Below are positions 1-12,800 of a DNA stretch of 64,000 bases, piece by piece. A program made the position numbers and the translations under genes. Positions within the stretch are counted from its first letter, which is position 1, and each line of letters opens with the position of its first letter. The notes under the pieces are model-generated. The model made no database searches and was not told where the DNA came from. It saw nothing but the letters and a program-made list of their open reading frames with translations. The DNA is from Tamarix chinensis (taxonomy: Eukaryota; Streptophyta; Magnoliopsida; Caryophyllales; Tamaricaceae). The stretch covers positions 143,500,859 to 143,564,858 of the forward strand of contig CM060171.1 in the NCBI GenBank assembly GCA_030549775.1, read 5' to 3'.

Positions 1-549
1 CCCTTTTCATATGGCATTTCCTATAAATGTCAATTGGGTTATGAAGCTTTATTGTAATAATAGTGATATGCCTTCGTGCATCTAGACACAAAAAAATATA
101 ATTATTCACCCTACTATATTGTCAAATTGGGAACAATATCTTTATTACTTAGTCTTAAAAACAAAGGAAGTCTTTTGAGTCTCTAAATTACCTACCATAG
201 CCGGATTAGAACCTTGAGTAGCAGAACTCTTAGGAACCTTAGACCTCCTAGAATTAGCCTTGTTGTTTTATTGCCTTTTGAATCTCATTGATTGGATAGG
301 ATTGGGATTGGGGACTTAGTTTAATTAAGAACTAGGATTAATGAAGGGTGTTTGAGAGGAAGGAAGGGTGTTAAGCAATCCTTGGTGCCGTGAGAAGTAG
401 GGGGGAAGAGGGGCAGTAGGTAAGAGGGAGAGTTGGGTAGCTTGGCAGTTAGTGATATTCGGTTAATTCTCTAGGTTGTGTTATTCCGTTAAAGCCTTAT
501 TCACAAGTTATAGCCTGCCAGGCTTAGCTTATTACTAGTAAGGTAGTTA
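1..549. other. Left edge, no recognised gene
   Basis: I see no convincing coding region or RNA gene here. The sequence is AT-rich with several short purine-rich stretches around 350-440. It may belong to the long first intron or promoter side of the TGA gene, whose first exon is not in the window, or to older repeat debris upstream of the copia relic. Confidence 0.3.
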
Positions 550-1030
550 TCTCATGAGTGTCCTCCCATTTTGGTGGAGGAGACAAAAATAAGATGTTTT
601 TTCCTTCAAAGGAGGGAATAATAGTAACCACAAAAGAAAAAGTGCAGGAGAGAAACCATAGGACAAAACTTGAAAAAGAAAAGGAGATAAACTCTCCTTC
701 ACACATGAATAAAATTAGGTGGAAGATTGGCTATAAAAACCATTCTTTTGATAAATTTCCGAGCATTAAGGAAAAAGCAGAAAACCAAAACGTAACATGT
801 TTTGAGAAAACATTGAGAGCCTCAATTGTGGGAGGGAAAAATTAAGAGAATTTAGCCACCATTATTTGGTGAGATTTTTATTATATTTCCATATTTTTAA
901 TAATAAAAGATGTTATTCATTTCGATATCCCATTTTAATTATATGTGTGTGAGACAAGTAAGATACTTAGTTATTTGATTACCCATTGGCCTTTTATTGG
1001 GCAGTCTTATTTGTCATCTCTTTCAACAAG

Positions 1031-1041
1031 TGGTATTAGAG
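1031..1041 (+). other. Copia primer binding site (tRNA-Met)
   Basis: The sequence TGGTATTAGAG matches the usual initiator-tRNA-Met primer site TGGTATCAGAG except for one C-to-T change. It sits two bases after a plausible LTR end, TTTCAACA, at 1021-1028. The gag start follows about 50 bases later. Confidence 0.7.
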
Positions 1042-1088
1042 TTTTTGATTCGTAGCGTGCTGGTGACTCATTCTAGTGTAATTAAAAA

Positions 1089-1680
1089 ATGGAGGATTCA
1101 ATCTCAACGATGATGAAGCTAACCTCTTCAAATTATTCCATTTGGAAGCCCAAAATGGAAGCAGTCTCTAATTCAAAGAGTTGTACCAACCTCTACAAAA
1201 TGAAGGAAAGAAGTCGAAAGTGAAATCGGATGTTGAGTGGACTCTAATGAATAGGAAAGTTGTCGGACATATTCAGCAAAGGATAGATCAGAATCTCTTT
1301 CACCATGTAGCACAAGAAATTGTTGCATATGAATTATGGATGAAATTGGAGTCCATGTATGAAAGAAAGACGGTCTAGAATAAAGCTTTTGTTATTCGAG
1401 GTTTGGTGAACCTCAAATGTAAAAGACTTGAAGTGTTTGTGAACACTTGAGTGACTTTTAGGGATTAGTGAATCAACTTAACAATATAAAGATAGTGCTA
1501 GAGGACAAACTGCAAGCACTATTACTTCTTAGCTCTTTGGTAGAGAGTTGGGACACGTTTGTAGTTTCATTAAGTAATTCAACACCACAAGATGTTCTAA
1601 CATTAAACACGGTAAAAGATATTTTATTCAATGAAGAATCAAGGAATATGGAGCAAGGAGTATCATTGAAGTAATAACAT
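1089..1680 (+). pseudogene. copia gag (UBN2-type) fragment
   Basis: The gag protein packages the element's RNA into virus-like particles. A start at 1089 opens a reading frame beginning MEDSISTMMKLTSSNYSIW, with the W typical of copia gag N-termini. A frameshift near 1170 moves it into the frame at 1181-1378, which continues with the family's LYxPL, AWELW-like and LExMYE-like blocks. After a stop at 1376 the homology continues in the piece at 1468-1674. The breaks show that it is not functional. Confidence 0.7.
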
Positions 1681-1853
1681 GAAATTGTATAACGGAGACA
1701 AGTCCAGAGGTTGGTCAAGAGATAAGTTTAGGTAGATTGAAGACAATAAGGGATATTGAATGCAGGAAGCTCAATAGAGCAATGTGGAAATGGTGATGTG
1801 AGTTATGTATCCATTACTATTTCCAAAGGAGATGGGGTAATCAATGTCTGTCT

Positions 1854-2165
1854 GTGATGTTGGGCATGTAAATTTGGTGTCACAAGATTCATGTTGAGTT
1901 GTTGATTTTGGTGCATCATTTCATATAATTTCTATTGCTCTTATAAGGGGGGACTTTGATCATTTAAGGATGGAAAGCGACAACTTATCCAAGATTGCAG
2001 GAAGCGGAGATGTTTCTTTGGAAACGAACAAAGGTTATCATTTAGTATTAAAAGATATGAGACATGTTTCTGACATGTGCCTCAATCTAATTTCCACGGG
2101 ATTGTTAGATGTAGAAGGATATGGTATTATGTTCACCGATAAGAAATGGAAGCTAATATGAAACT
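1854..2165 (+). pseudogene. copia protease fragment
   Basis: The segment encodes VDFGASFHI near 1900, which corresponds to the copia aspartic protease active-site block (normally DSGAS followed by H). It continues with a LISTGLLD-type segment of the protease and pre-integrase region. One stop precedes the motif and another follows at about 2160. The zinc-binding part of integrase that should come next is not clearly readable. Confidence 0.6.
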
Positions 2166-2439
2166 CTTTGGTGATAGCTTTGCTAACTAGTGTTAGTGAA
2201 AGTATCCGCTCCTATTGAAGCCAATGCTATTGAATACAGACAAATTTATATAGAACAAGGATTGTAGGGAATAGTTTCATCTGCTATATATTATTATATA
2301 ATAAGTAGCACATTCGAAAGCGATGAGTGAAGGGGGAGCCTAACTTTACAAAAGCAATAGCTTGATTAGTAAACTGGAAAGCGAGTGAAGTCAATGCTCC
2401 CAGATGACCAAATCTTTTAGAGTTGATTCGTTCTATGAC

Positions 2440-3010
2440 CATGAGTACTCTTGGAGGTGGAAGGTATTTTGTTACTTGTATTGATGGCCACTCTAGGAAG
2501 GTTTGGGCATATATACTCAAAATGAAAGATTAGGTGTTTGAAGTCTTCAAGAGTTTTCTTGCTAGTGTTGAACGAGAAACTGGCAGAAAATTGGAATGTG
2601 TTTGTACTGGTAGAATATATCAGAGCTTTTAGCCATTATTGATGGAGTTAGGCATGGATGATCTTTTCCAAAGACTCCTTGAAAAGGTGACAGCAATGTT
2701 ATCTCATTCTAAGTTGCTGAAAAGCTTTTGGGGTGAAGATTTAATGATTGCAATTGATTTGATCAATTTATCTCCTGTTGTTCCATTAAATGGTGATGTG
2801 ACAAACAAGTTTTGGACTAGGAAAGGTTTATCTTACAATCATTGAAGGTGTTTGACTGTAGAACAATTTTTCATGTTCCAAAAGATGAGAGATCGAAGCT
2901 CGACTCCATGTTGAAAGAATGTCTCTTCTTGGGACATGGAAATGAAGAATTTGGACATAGATTACGGGATTCTATCAGAAGTAGTGATGTTTTCTTTGAA
3001 GATTAGAATA
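2440..3010 (+). pseudogene. copia integrase fragment
   Basis: This integrase remnant inserted element cDNA in its active ancestor. Around 2465-2620 the reading YFVTCIDGHSRKVWAYILK matches the integrase core, including the first catalytic Asp. The second Asp block (normally TDNGGEY) is degraded to CTGRIYQSF. Downstream come the SFWGE..LINLSP block at 2700-2780 and the C-terminal FHVPKDERSKLD..KECLFLGHG block at 2865-2940. Several stops and frame changes separate the pieces. Reverse transcriptase should follow but does not. Confidence 0.75.
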
Positions 3011-3330
3011 ATGAAGATATGTAGAAAGGTGTAAAGTCTATTAGTCCTAGGGAACATCCAGTCAAGATCTCCATGGGGAGATGTCATAGAAGATATTGAA
3101 GATGTAGAAAATGAATTGCCAATCAATGATGCTCCTATTAAAAGAAGTAATAGACGGTAATCAAAGTGATGACACCACTGATGATAATATGATTGAAGGT
3201 ATCAAAGATGACCATCAATGGGCCTTTGTTCCATCTATATCTAAAGATACCTATGCATTGCACAAGCTTCTACACTAGCTTAAATAGAGTACATACCAAA
3301 AAATATCAATATATATTATTTTAGGTCCTA

Positions 3331-3775
3331 AGATTATTTACCGAATGGAGCTTAAAGTCATGTGGCTAGACCTATTGTGATTTCTTCAAGATGGGGCGAC
3401 TTTTGTCACATTTATAAATGATCGACCTTACAACCATAAGCTTTTATTATTTTTGATATTTTACTTTTTGAAGAACAATTGTGGATTTGTTTTGGCATAT
3501 CTATTCAAGTGACATATGTGGATTTTTTTTGCCATATTTATTCAAATGACACATACAAAAGCTCTGGTTAGTAAATTAATGTCTCAAATGAAGATGATAT
3601 GAATTGATGTATATTGACACTTTTGGGTTTGTACCTTAATATTAATTTATTTGTTTGAAGTTATGAAGTAGGGATAGTTTTGAAATTTTGCTTGATAATA
3701 TGGTTATCTAACAAAGCCAAAATGGCTGAGTTCATGTACTTCTATGAGCAATTCTCTTTTCATATCACATTGCAG
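3331..3775. other. No gene seen; intron side of TGA exon
   Basis: The stretch is AT-rich and ends in a normal 3' splice acceptor, CATATCACATTGCAG, at 3761-3775. An ATG at 3722 opens a frame through the acceptor, but that frame differs from the TGA frame and hits a stop about 35 codons later, so I do not take it as the gene start. Confidence 0.5.
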
Positions 3776-3852
3776 ATACTGTTTCTAACTCAACAGCGCC
3801 AACCAGCCAAGTAGTTTCTTCTGATACTGCACATATTGTCAATATTGATAAG
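3776..3852 (+). CDS. TGA exon: N-terminal extension, part 1
   Basis: The exon is 77 nt, bounded by TTGCAG and GTGAAG. Read in the frame required by the next exon it gives [15 protein letters not shown], a Ser/Thr-rich segment. It starts with the last two bases of a split codon, which implies an upstream exon outside the recognised region. Confidence 0.75.
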
Positions 3853-6800
3853 GTGAAGCCTGATGGTGCAATTCTCTTTTATTGGTTTGTTGTTTATTGA
3901 ACCAGGATAACAATAAAGTAAAATATTGCAGCTACATTCTTTTGTTTGTTTGTGCTTTGACAGTGCCATGCTAGTGGTGTATGCATCTTCATTCAGTTCT
4001 GCACTTCTGGTGTTGCTTGTTGTGGTTGCTCTAATATTTGGATTTATTTTGATTGTGACAGCTGCCGACTTCGCGTAATAAAGACCTATCTCTTAGCCAA
4101 GCTGATTGTCTGAGACAGACAGCTCAAAACAGTCAACAAAAGAATCTTATTTCTACTTCTAGTGGTAGTCTAGAGAATTGGGGTGAGTCTGTCATGGCAG
4201 ATGGTAGTCCAAGGACAGATATCTCTACTGATGACACAGACGAAAAAAATCAGACGGTAAGCGTCTTACTTATTTATCCTTTTCCTCTGTCTGCTAAACA
4301 TGCTGATCTTGATGGTATTGGATTATGGGTTTTTACGCATATCATGTTCTTACAAGTTATAACCATGAATTTATGACATTTTTTTATCACCAGTTTGGTA
4401 GGGGTCAATCTATTGGTAATGCAGCTTCTGATTCGAGTGAGAGATCCAAAGAAACTAAAGATCAAAAGGTTGTGCAGAACTTTGTTATGTAGATTTGCTT
4501 GAGTGTAACTATTTCCTTTTGTAATTTCCCCTGCTTCTTTTTGCAGACACTCCGCAGGCTCGCTCAAAATCGTGAGGCTGCTAGGAAAAGTCGGCTGAGA
4601 AAGAAAGTGTGTCTTTGATCAAATAGCATTTCTCTTTGAGTTGCATACTTGCTGGCTTGTTATTACTAGTTACTACTCTGCACTTGCTTTACATTTATCC
4701 TTGAAGCACATTGAAGCTTAGTATTTGTTTTTTCTGCTGTGATTGCTGTATGTTTATATCAACCGCGACTAATATTGTGCTTCTAGTTTAACCATTGATG
4801 GTGATGCCTTCACAAATATCAAATATGATCACAATAGTCATGCTTTCTGGCTTATGGTGTATTTTTTCATTTCGTTTAAAGAAAAATCGGGCTGCAGAAA
4901 CTTAATTCCTTGGGCTAAAGAGGTATATTTTTTTATGACAGCAGGAAAGCCCCATAAGGTCATTATAGGATTTTGACTTATTTATCACCTGATGTACACA
5001 TGGATTGTTTTCTCTCAAAAAAATCTCTCCAAAAGTTGCTGTTCACTTTCTCTGTAGCCCCTTAGATTTTTCTACCCTGGAAGTTGATGTGTGCAGCTTC
5101 ATTAGCATCATATAAGGAGGCCTTCAGCGTGGATGATTCCCGTATTTTCTCTGCCATTGTCTGCTATTTTTGCTTCTGTCTGATCTCTTATCCAACTTAG
5201 TTCTCATTCACTGCTGCTGCTGCTCAATGAATGATTTAATCTTTGTCTACTTATGTGGCGCTGCTCCAGGCTGCAAGCAAACTGTTTCTATTTTCATTCA
5301 ATATTGATTATGAAACCTATCATTCTTTTCTTGTAATTCAATCACTCTGCTTTTGAACCTCTTCATTGCCTCCCGGGGTACCCTCTACTCTTCTTTAATA
5401 TTCTATGACTCACTGCTCTTTGCTCTACTGGAATTCAATATTTATTATGGAAGCTATCAATCTTTTCATGTAATTTAATTGCTGCTCTTTGAACCTCCAT
5501 CATTCCCTCTTGGAGTGCCTTCTGCCCTTCTTTGAAGTTGTAGGGCGTCACTCATCCAGCTTCTTGCTCTTGAAGACAGATATTTAGATGAAGATATGTG
5601 AATCCTTGCCGATTTTCTATTCTATCTCAGGCTTGAGTGTCACTAATCTAGCATCTTATTCGCCCTTCCTATTTCAAGCAGAATCCATCCCTGTTTCTTC
5701 CATCTTATCTTATGATCTTGTGCAATGTGTAAACCAGGGGATGATTCCTCCTAAGATTCTGTTAGCTCTCATCTGGCTTATATTTTATGCTTTGAGAGCT
5801 GCAGCATTGGGGTTGATCACTTTCCTTGAATATCCTTTCTATTATATCAAGTGATAGTAGGATATTTTATTATATGTCTTTGTTAGAGGTAGAGCAATGG
5901 CAATAAGATTCAGGAACTATGATTTGATTGCAATCTGTATTTTCTATGTATCAATGATCAGATTTAAGGTAAATACTTGAGATAATATGCTTTTTGTTTC
6001 TAACAGAAGGACATACTTACATTGTCCTTTGATCAGTAAAAAGAAGCTTACCATGTACTGGCCAACGAGTAATGAATTATAGTTTATTGAAATTATGTCC
6101 TTTCTCTGTGCTTCTCTATCCCTTTTTTACTATTTTTCCCCTTGGAGTGCACAGGCATATGTGCAGCAGCTAGAGAGTAGCAGATTGAAGCTAACACAAT
6201 TAGAGCAGGAGCTCCAGCGAGCACGACAACAGGTTAGATTCTGACATTTTCTTTTTTCTTCGTATTGTTATGATTTGCTAATGTATCATACTTATTGAAC
6301 TACCATCATTGTTTTACGTGTCATGTAGGGAATTTTCATTTCAAGCTCTGGAGATCAGGCCCATTCAATGGGGGGAAATGGTATTCACAGTTTCTGCAGG
6401 ATGTTTTTCCAAAAGTTAAATACTAATGATTAAGTGCCTTTTTTGTCCTTTTTTTGGTGTGTGGGGGGGGGGGGAGGGTGGGAGATAAATACGCTGGCCT
6501 GAGTCGATCTCAATATATGGCGATCCTTCTTGTTTTAGAGGCAATTGGGTTAATCCAAGCTTTGACTATCTACATAAATGCACAATACACTCCTAATTAT
6601 TTCACATACCTGCTTCCCTTGTTTTGTTCACTGTAATGTGCCAAAATCCATGCGAATGCTTAGCTTGATATTTTTGATAGACAAATAAAAACTCAGTTCA
6701 AACATGTTGGCACCTCATATTTCTTTGCCCTTTATATATTTATTCATGTATTGGTATTTGGCAGGGAAAACTATGGCTGTTGATTTAGTGCTTGGGCCAA

Positions 6801-9800
6801 GCATCTAACTCTACCAGATTTTTCTGGTTTTGGGATACCTTGAGTATTTATAAGCATTAGCTGTTTCTCATCCTGTGCTTTCCCCATATGGGCAAATGCT
6901 ATCCTGGTTAGATAATTCTGTATCAAATTCATTCCCTTTCATGGGGATAGTTATAAGTATGTTTGGCTATAGTTTGGAACATTATGTGATGTGCAGGAGA
7001 TGCAGCAATACAATGCTATTAGTATTGAAGCAGTGGACGGTCTTACTGTCAAAAATTAAAAAAATAAAGAAATAAAACTGATAGTTGAAGGATCTGCCTG
7101 AGCTAGCTGTGGATTTGGTCTCATGAAGCTTCTAGCTGGCACACTGTACTTGCTCATCTATTTATTTATTTTTACCTCATCCTCGTGGTGGCAGTGGTTT
7201 GTCCTTTGTATAATTTTCAAAACCACTGTTTCTCTTTGATAAACTTTGTTACGGTGGTTCATAGAATTCTCCGGCTGAATAGGAAAAATTTATACTAGGG
7301 TTGACACTTTGTCATTGACATTATTCTGACAAAGAATCAGTTTTTTGGATACACTCTTAATCTTTTGAGCAGGAGTTATTTTCTTCTTGATGGTCCTCAT
7401 CATGGATCACACAGGCTGACTGCAGACCTACTGCAGGCAATAAAACTGCGGTTGTGGTCTCGTTATCATGGTGTCGCTAACAATATTTTATATATCGTGG
7501 TTGTCGTAGCGCGATTTTTTTTTTCATCAGCCGATAACTTATATAAATTTTTAAAACCGTCGCGCATCGCTAATTTCGTATGTCGGCCGATTCAAAAATC
7601 GAAAAATATTGGCCAATATTGCATATTGGGACCAATATTTAATTGTATGACCTGCTGTTGTGATTATCTGCTGTGTTTGCTGTCGTTTTACTTATTTGAT
7701 ATTTTTAATTGCCATTATTATTGTTATTATTATACTATATACAGATATGTTCTATTATTCTATTTAATTAATTATTAATTTTATTACTAATGCAACTAGT
7801 GTTAATATTACTATATCTGCTTTCACATACACTAGTTCGTCAACTTCTATGCACTCAAATAATAATAATTATTCAACCTTTTTTTTGGTAAGCAAAGAAA
7901 ACAATATTGCAACTATCTCAAAATGTACATGACTCAAAGACAATCATGACTTATACAACCATGTGCGACTCATCTCAAGCTAGAAGATTAACAAACTCAA
8001 CTAAGCGATTAAACAAGATGCTAGAGGACATGGACTCAATTTTTGTTGCTAGTTCCATTACAGTGGTGCAGAAATTATTCAATTTCTATTACATTTTTTC
8101 TACAAAGAAATTATACGGGTCTTTCGGAAACGTCCCACCACTAGTTTTGAAGATAGGAGAGGTGAGGCCGCCTACATGTGGAAGGATAAATATGGGTTTT
8201 TCATTTTTTTGCTGTTGTTGACCTTTTAGTAATTATTTTATCGACTTGTCGGTTATGGAATTTTCATGCTGTTAGAGACTTTGAGTTGTAAACCCTGCAG
8301 CTGTTATCTGCTTCCTTCTGGAGCATCTTTGATGGAAGAATACAAGGTCTGCTGTTGCCAATTTCTGGGAGTAGGGTACTAGTATCCAATTCCATGAGGG
8401 AAGATATTATGTTAGGCTCTGGTAAAATTTCTAAAGTATTTCTGCCCTTGGCCAATTATCTCATTTATAAATTTTGGTCTTGAACTCTGTTGTATGTATT
8501 GCATAGTGAATTCGTTTGCCTGGGTTAGTTCTGATTGCTGGACTCGGTCCCTTGGGTACAGATATTGTTGTCTATCAACATGTGTGGTGACCAGCTCTAG
8601 TGACTTGAGCTTACCTTTTTGATGTTACCAAAGGATACGACCTTTCCTGCTACACTAATGATTGATTATCAGTTGCTTACCTCACAGCTTTATTGATTCC
8701 AGGTGGTTTAGAATGTGTGTTAAGACTCTTTCCAGACTACTTCACTATTGATTTCCGAGAGTGCTTCCTAGGAGTGAGACAACTGTACATCAATTTTTAT
8801 AAGTGTTCACATTGATTCCTTCATTTTTTTCCCCTGCATCAGGAGCTGAATCATTGCCAATGTCAATAATTTGCTGATTTTTCCTTGTTTTAGTGGCCAA
8901 TGTTGTCTTTCTTGCTGAAATATGTGAAGAACTTTTCTACTCTATGAAAGTATTCTTAGAATTTATACCCAATCATTATGTAGGGGCAATGACGTTTGAT
9001 GTAGAATATGCACGATGGTTGGAAGAGCAAAATCGTCAAATCAATGAACTGAGATCAGCAGTTAATGCTCATGCTAGTGACGCTGAACTTCGTGTTATAG
9101 TTGATGGTGTCATGACACATTATGAGGAAATATTTAGGTTGAAGGCCAATGCTGCAAAGAATGATGTTTTCCATATATTGTCAGGTATGTGGAAAACGCC
9201 TGCAGAAAGGTGTTTCCTGTGGCTGGGTGGCTTTCGATCATCTGAGCTTTTGAAGGTGAGAACCTAGTTTTTAATTCAGTTAATAAATTTGTCAGTATTT
9301 AAATGTTAAATATTCCTGAACAGGAATATTTTGGATTACTAATGTGTTTGTGCAGTTGTGCTGGCCACTTGAATGTCATAAATCAAGCACAATGGCTATT
9401 CTTTGTAGCCAAATCAAGTTTCTGTTTTGATGTGATGGTGAATCAGCAATTATGTACCTCCTTCGATGTTCCCTTTCATTTGTTGTTTTGTGCCTTTTTT
9501 TTTGGGTTGTTGCAGAAGTGATAGAATAAAGAAAGCTGGTCGTGAGTCATGACTAAGATGGATGAAGAAATGAGAGGCACTGTGTGATAAGAAATTCCAT
9601 TTTAATCTAAGGGTAAGTTCTATAGAGTGGCTATTAGGCTGACTATTTTGTATAGAGTGCGATGTTGATTGATTAAGCGAGGATGCTACATTGGATGAAC
9701 AATCTTATTAGAAGAGAGAATAAAGATTGAAGTAGCAAGGGATAAGGTCGGGTGGCTTCTATCAAGCTAAATTGTTGGAGTTGACAGTAGTTATGTTAAG

Positions 9801-12800
9801 AGACATCATTCAAATGTCCTAGTTAAGATTTTATGAGAGATTGTAGGAGACAAAGAGGTAGACCCAAAGAGAATTGTGGTGAGGTAATTGAACACAATTT
9901 AGCCCATTTATTACTTATTGATCTCTGGATAGGAAGTTGCGGCACCAGGGCATTAAGGTGATTGACTATAAGTGGGCATTTCAGCCTGAGTTTGTAGACA
10001 GGATACGACTTTCTGTTCTGGTTGTAGTAGTAGGTGATAGATTTGGGTGAGCAACATTCAAATGGAATAGAAGGGCAGATTGAGAGAGAGAGAATCGAGT
10101 GTAACCAGAGCTTCGAGAGTCTGGACTTCCCAGCAGACTCGACAATTGTTTTTTCCCCTGCCCCTCTCGTTCAGTTCTCTCTCTCTTTTTGTATTACCTT
10201 CTAACAGCTCTTGTATAACTCAGCGCATAGACTGACAGAATTCATTGACAAACATGATTCAGCACGTAGCCTAACAGAATCCACCAGCAAACAGTAAATA
10301 AACGCAGAGAGTGCCAACAGTCACAGAACCATAGCTATCCTGTTCTGCCCAAACACAGGCTAAACATCTGAGACATCACATCAGCAAGACTATATCTGAT
10401 TACCCAGCCTCATCGTCTGCTGCATCTCCACCTTTAGCAGCTCTACGCACATATGTATACTTAACAACAATGGCCTATCACTAGCCCCCCTCTCACCTTG
10501 TCCTCTAGGTGGAGAGAAGGGAACTGGGCATTCAGCAGTTCAAACTCCTCCCATGAGGCCTCAAAATCAGGGAGACCATGGCCACTTTATGAGCACTTCC
10601 ATTACTCCCTGGAATTGTAGTGCTTCATGAGGCTCCACCCTCCATTCTAGGTCTTCGATGAGGGACAGAGGAAATGTTTGGGTCTGGGAGTGATTGCCAA
10701 TAGCCAATAGCCAATTTCAGCATGGAGGCATGGAAAATAGGGGGAATCCGAGCATGATCAGGTAATTCCAGGCGATAAGCCACCTGCCCCACCCTGTCAG
10801 CAATGCAGTAAGGCCCAAAATACCTTGGGGACAGCTTCTTATTGGGGCGCTGGGCGAAGGATTTGTGTTGGCAGGGTTTAAGCTTGATGTACGCCCAATC
10901 TCCCACAACCAATTCTGAGTGTTGATGCTTCCTATCAATGGTGCTTTTCATAATCCTTTGTGTGCGTTCAATGTGGCACTTCAATTTAGCCAATTGAGTT
11001 TCTCCTCAACAAGGTCTAGAGGAGGTGGAGGCCTGTTATAGAGGGTCTGGAATGGAGTGGTATTGATAGTAGAATGATAGGAGGTGTTGTATCAAAATTC
11101 AGCCCAATGTAGCCACTTAACCCATTGTTGCGGCTTGTCATAGTTGAAGCATGGGAAGTCGCGGTTGACTACGTCTATTTGGCCGTTCGTTTGAGGATAG
11201 TAGGCTGAGCTGTACCGCAAGAATGTACCCTGCAACCTGAATAACTCATGCCAAAACCGACTAAGGAATACCTTATTCTGGTCAAAGGGATTGCTTGAGG
11301 AAACCCATGAAGGTGTTCAATTTCCTTGATAAATGCAACAACTACTATTTAGGCTGTGAATGGGTGCTTTAGAGGGGTAAAATGGCTATACTTGGATAAG
11401 CGATCAACTATCACAAATACACAAGTGTACCCTCCTGACCAAGGTAATCCTTTAATAAACTCCATGGAGATTTTGTCCTATACCTGCTCTGGCATTGGCA
11501 AAGGTCGCAATAGGCCCTTAGGGGACAGTGCAAAAGACTTGTTCTGTTGACACATGGAGCAAGTGGTGGCATATTGTTGCACTTGCTTTCTCATACCTTT
11601 CCAAAAAACATGGTGAGGCAACTTGTGAACCTTAGTACCTCTGAGTACCCTCCTACCAGTCTTGCATGCACTTCTTCAACAACCAAGGAATAAATTGAGA
11701 AGTGGCAGGAAATATCAGATGACCCCTTTTGCCCTGCCACCACTTGTAGTTGGGATAAGCACCTAAGGTGGATTGAGGCGCACTCTTAATTGGTCCATAG
11801 GTAGGATTAGAGTCTATCTCCACTTGTAACTCTTCTTAGTGCGGACACCAATCCATCGTGAGAATAACCACCTCTTCTTTCCTTGATAGTGCATCTACAA
11901 CCTTGTTCTCACACCTTGGCCAATATTTTATCTCAAAGTTATAGCTCCAAAGTTTAGAAACGCACTTTTGATGTTCATCTGCTACTACTCGTTGCTCTAG
12001 CAAATACTTAAAGATTTGGTCTGCTTAAAATTTCTATCCCATTAAATATGGTCTTCAATGCTGCACCACTTGGATGAATGCCATTAGCTCACTCTCATGT
12101 ACAGTCTTGGTGCGTGCCGCTGCCCCAGTACTTGAATTAAATATGCAATGGGTCTCTTCCCTTGCATTAGCACAACACCTATACCCATCCTTGAGGCATT
12201 GGTCTCTACCACAAATGATTGTTGGAATTTTGGTGAAGCTAATATCGATACGTTGGTCATTTCATGCGTGAGAATCTCAAAAGTAGCTTGTGCCTCCGAA
12301 TTCCACCCAAAATAGTCCTTAAGCTAGGATGTCAATGGTGCTTCAATCTGTCCATATCCTACCACAAATTTTCGGTAATAACCGATTATTCCTAAGACCT
12401 GTGTAATTCCTTCAAATTCTTTGGGTTAGGCCAGTTAGCCACGACATTGATTTTTGAGGGATCCATGGTTACTCCATCAGTTGAAATTATGTAACCCAAG
12501 TATTCCAACTCTCTCTGCCGAAAGGAACAATTCTTGGCATTCACAAATAGTGAATGTTGGCGCAAAACCTTCATAATCTGCCCGAGGTGATTCACATGCT
12601 TCTCCATGCTTGAGCTAAAAATGAGTTTATTGTCAAAAAATGCTAACACAAACTTTTGCAAAAATGGTAGGTGCCTCATTTGTGGCCTGAAAAGTGGCAG
12701 GTGCATTAGTTGATTTGAAGGGCATGAGAAGAAATTCATAATGGCTCTCATATTTGTGGAAGGTTGTCTTAGGCACATCCTCTAGTCATACATGAATTTG

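Larger units (their letters stand above)
550..3330 (+). mobile_element. Decayed Ty1/copia retrotransposon
   Basis: This is a broken copia-type LTR retrotransposon. Reading left to right one finds the end of a 5' LTR, a tRNA-Met primer binding site, a gag (UBN2-type) fragment, an aspartic protease fragment and the core plus C-terminal part of the integrase, in the normal copia order. Frameshifts and stops occur every 100-300 bases. The reverse transcriptase and RNase H that should follow integrase are missing: homology stops near 3300 after a short acidic linker. I could not find a matching 3' LTR or a target-site duplication, so the outer borders are approximate. It lies upstream of the first TGA exon seen here, on the same strand, and is probably inside an intron of that gene. 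Confidence 0.8.

Noticed and set aside
3722..3830. ATG at 3722 as the TGA start codon
   Set aside because: The frame from this ATG is not the TGA frame and stops after about 35 codons; the acceptor at 3775 shows the upstream sequence to be intron.
5588..5854. 88-codon open frame inside a TGA intron
   Set aside because: It lies fully inside an intron, has no splice context and shows no similarity to a known protein.
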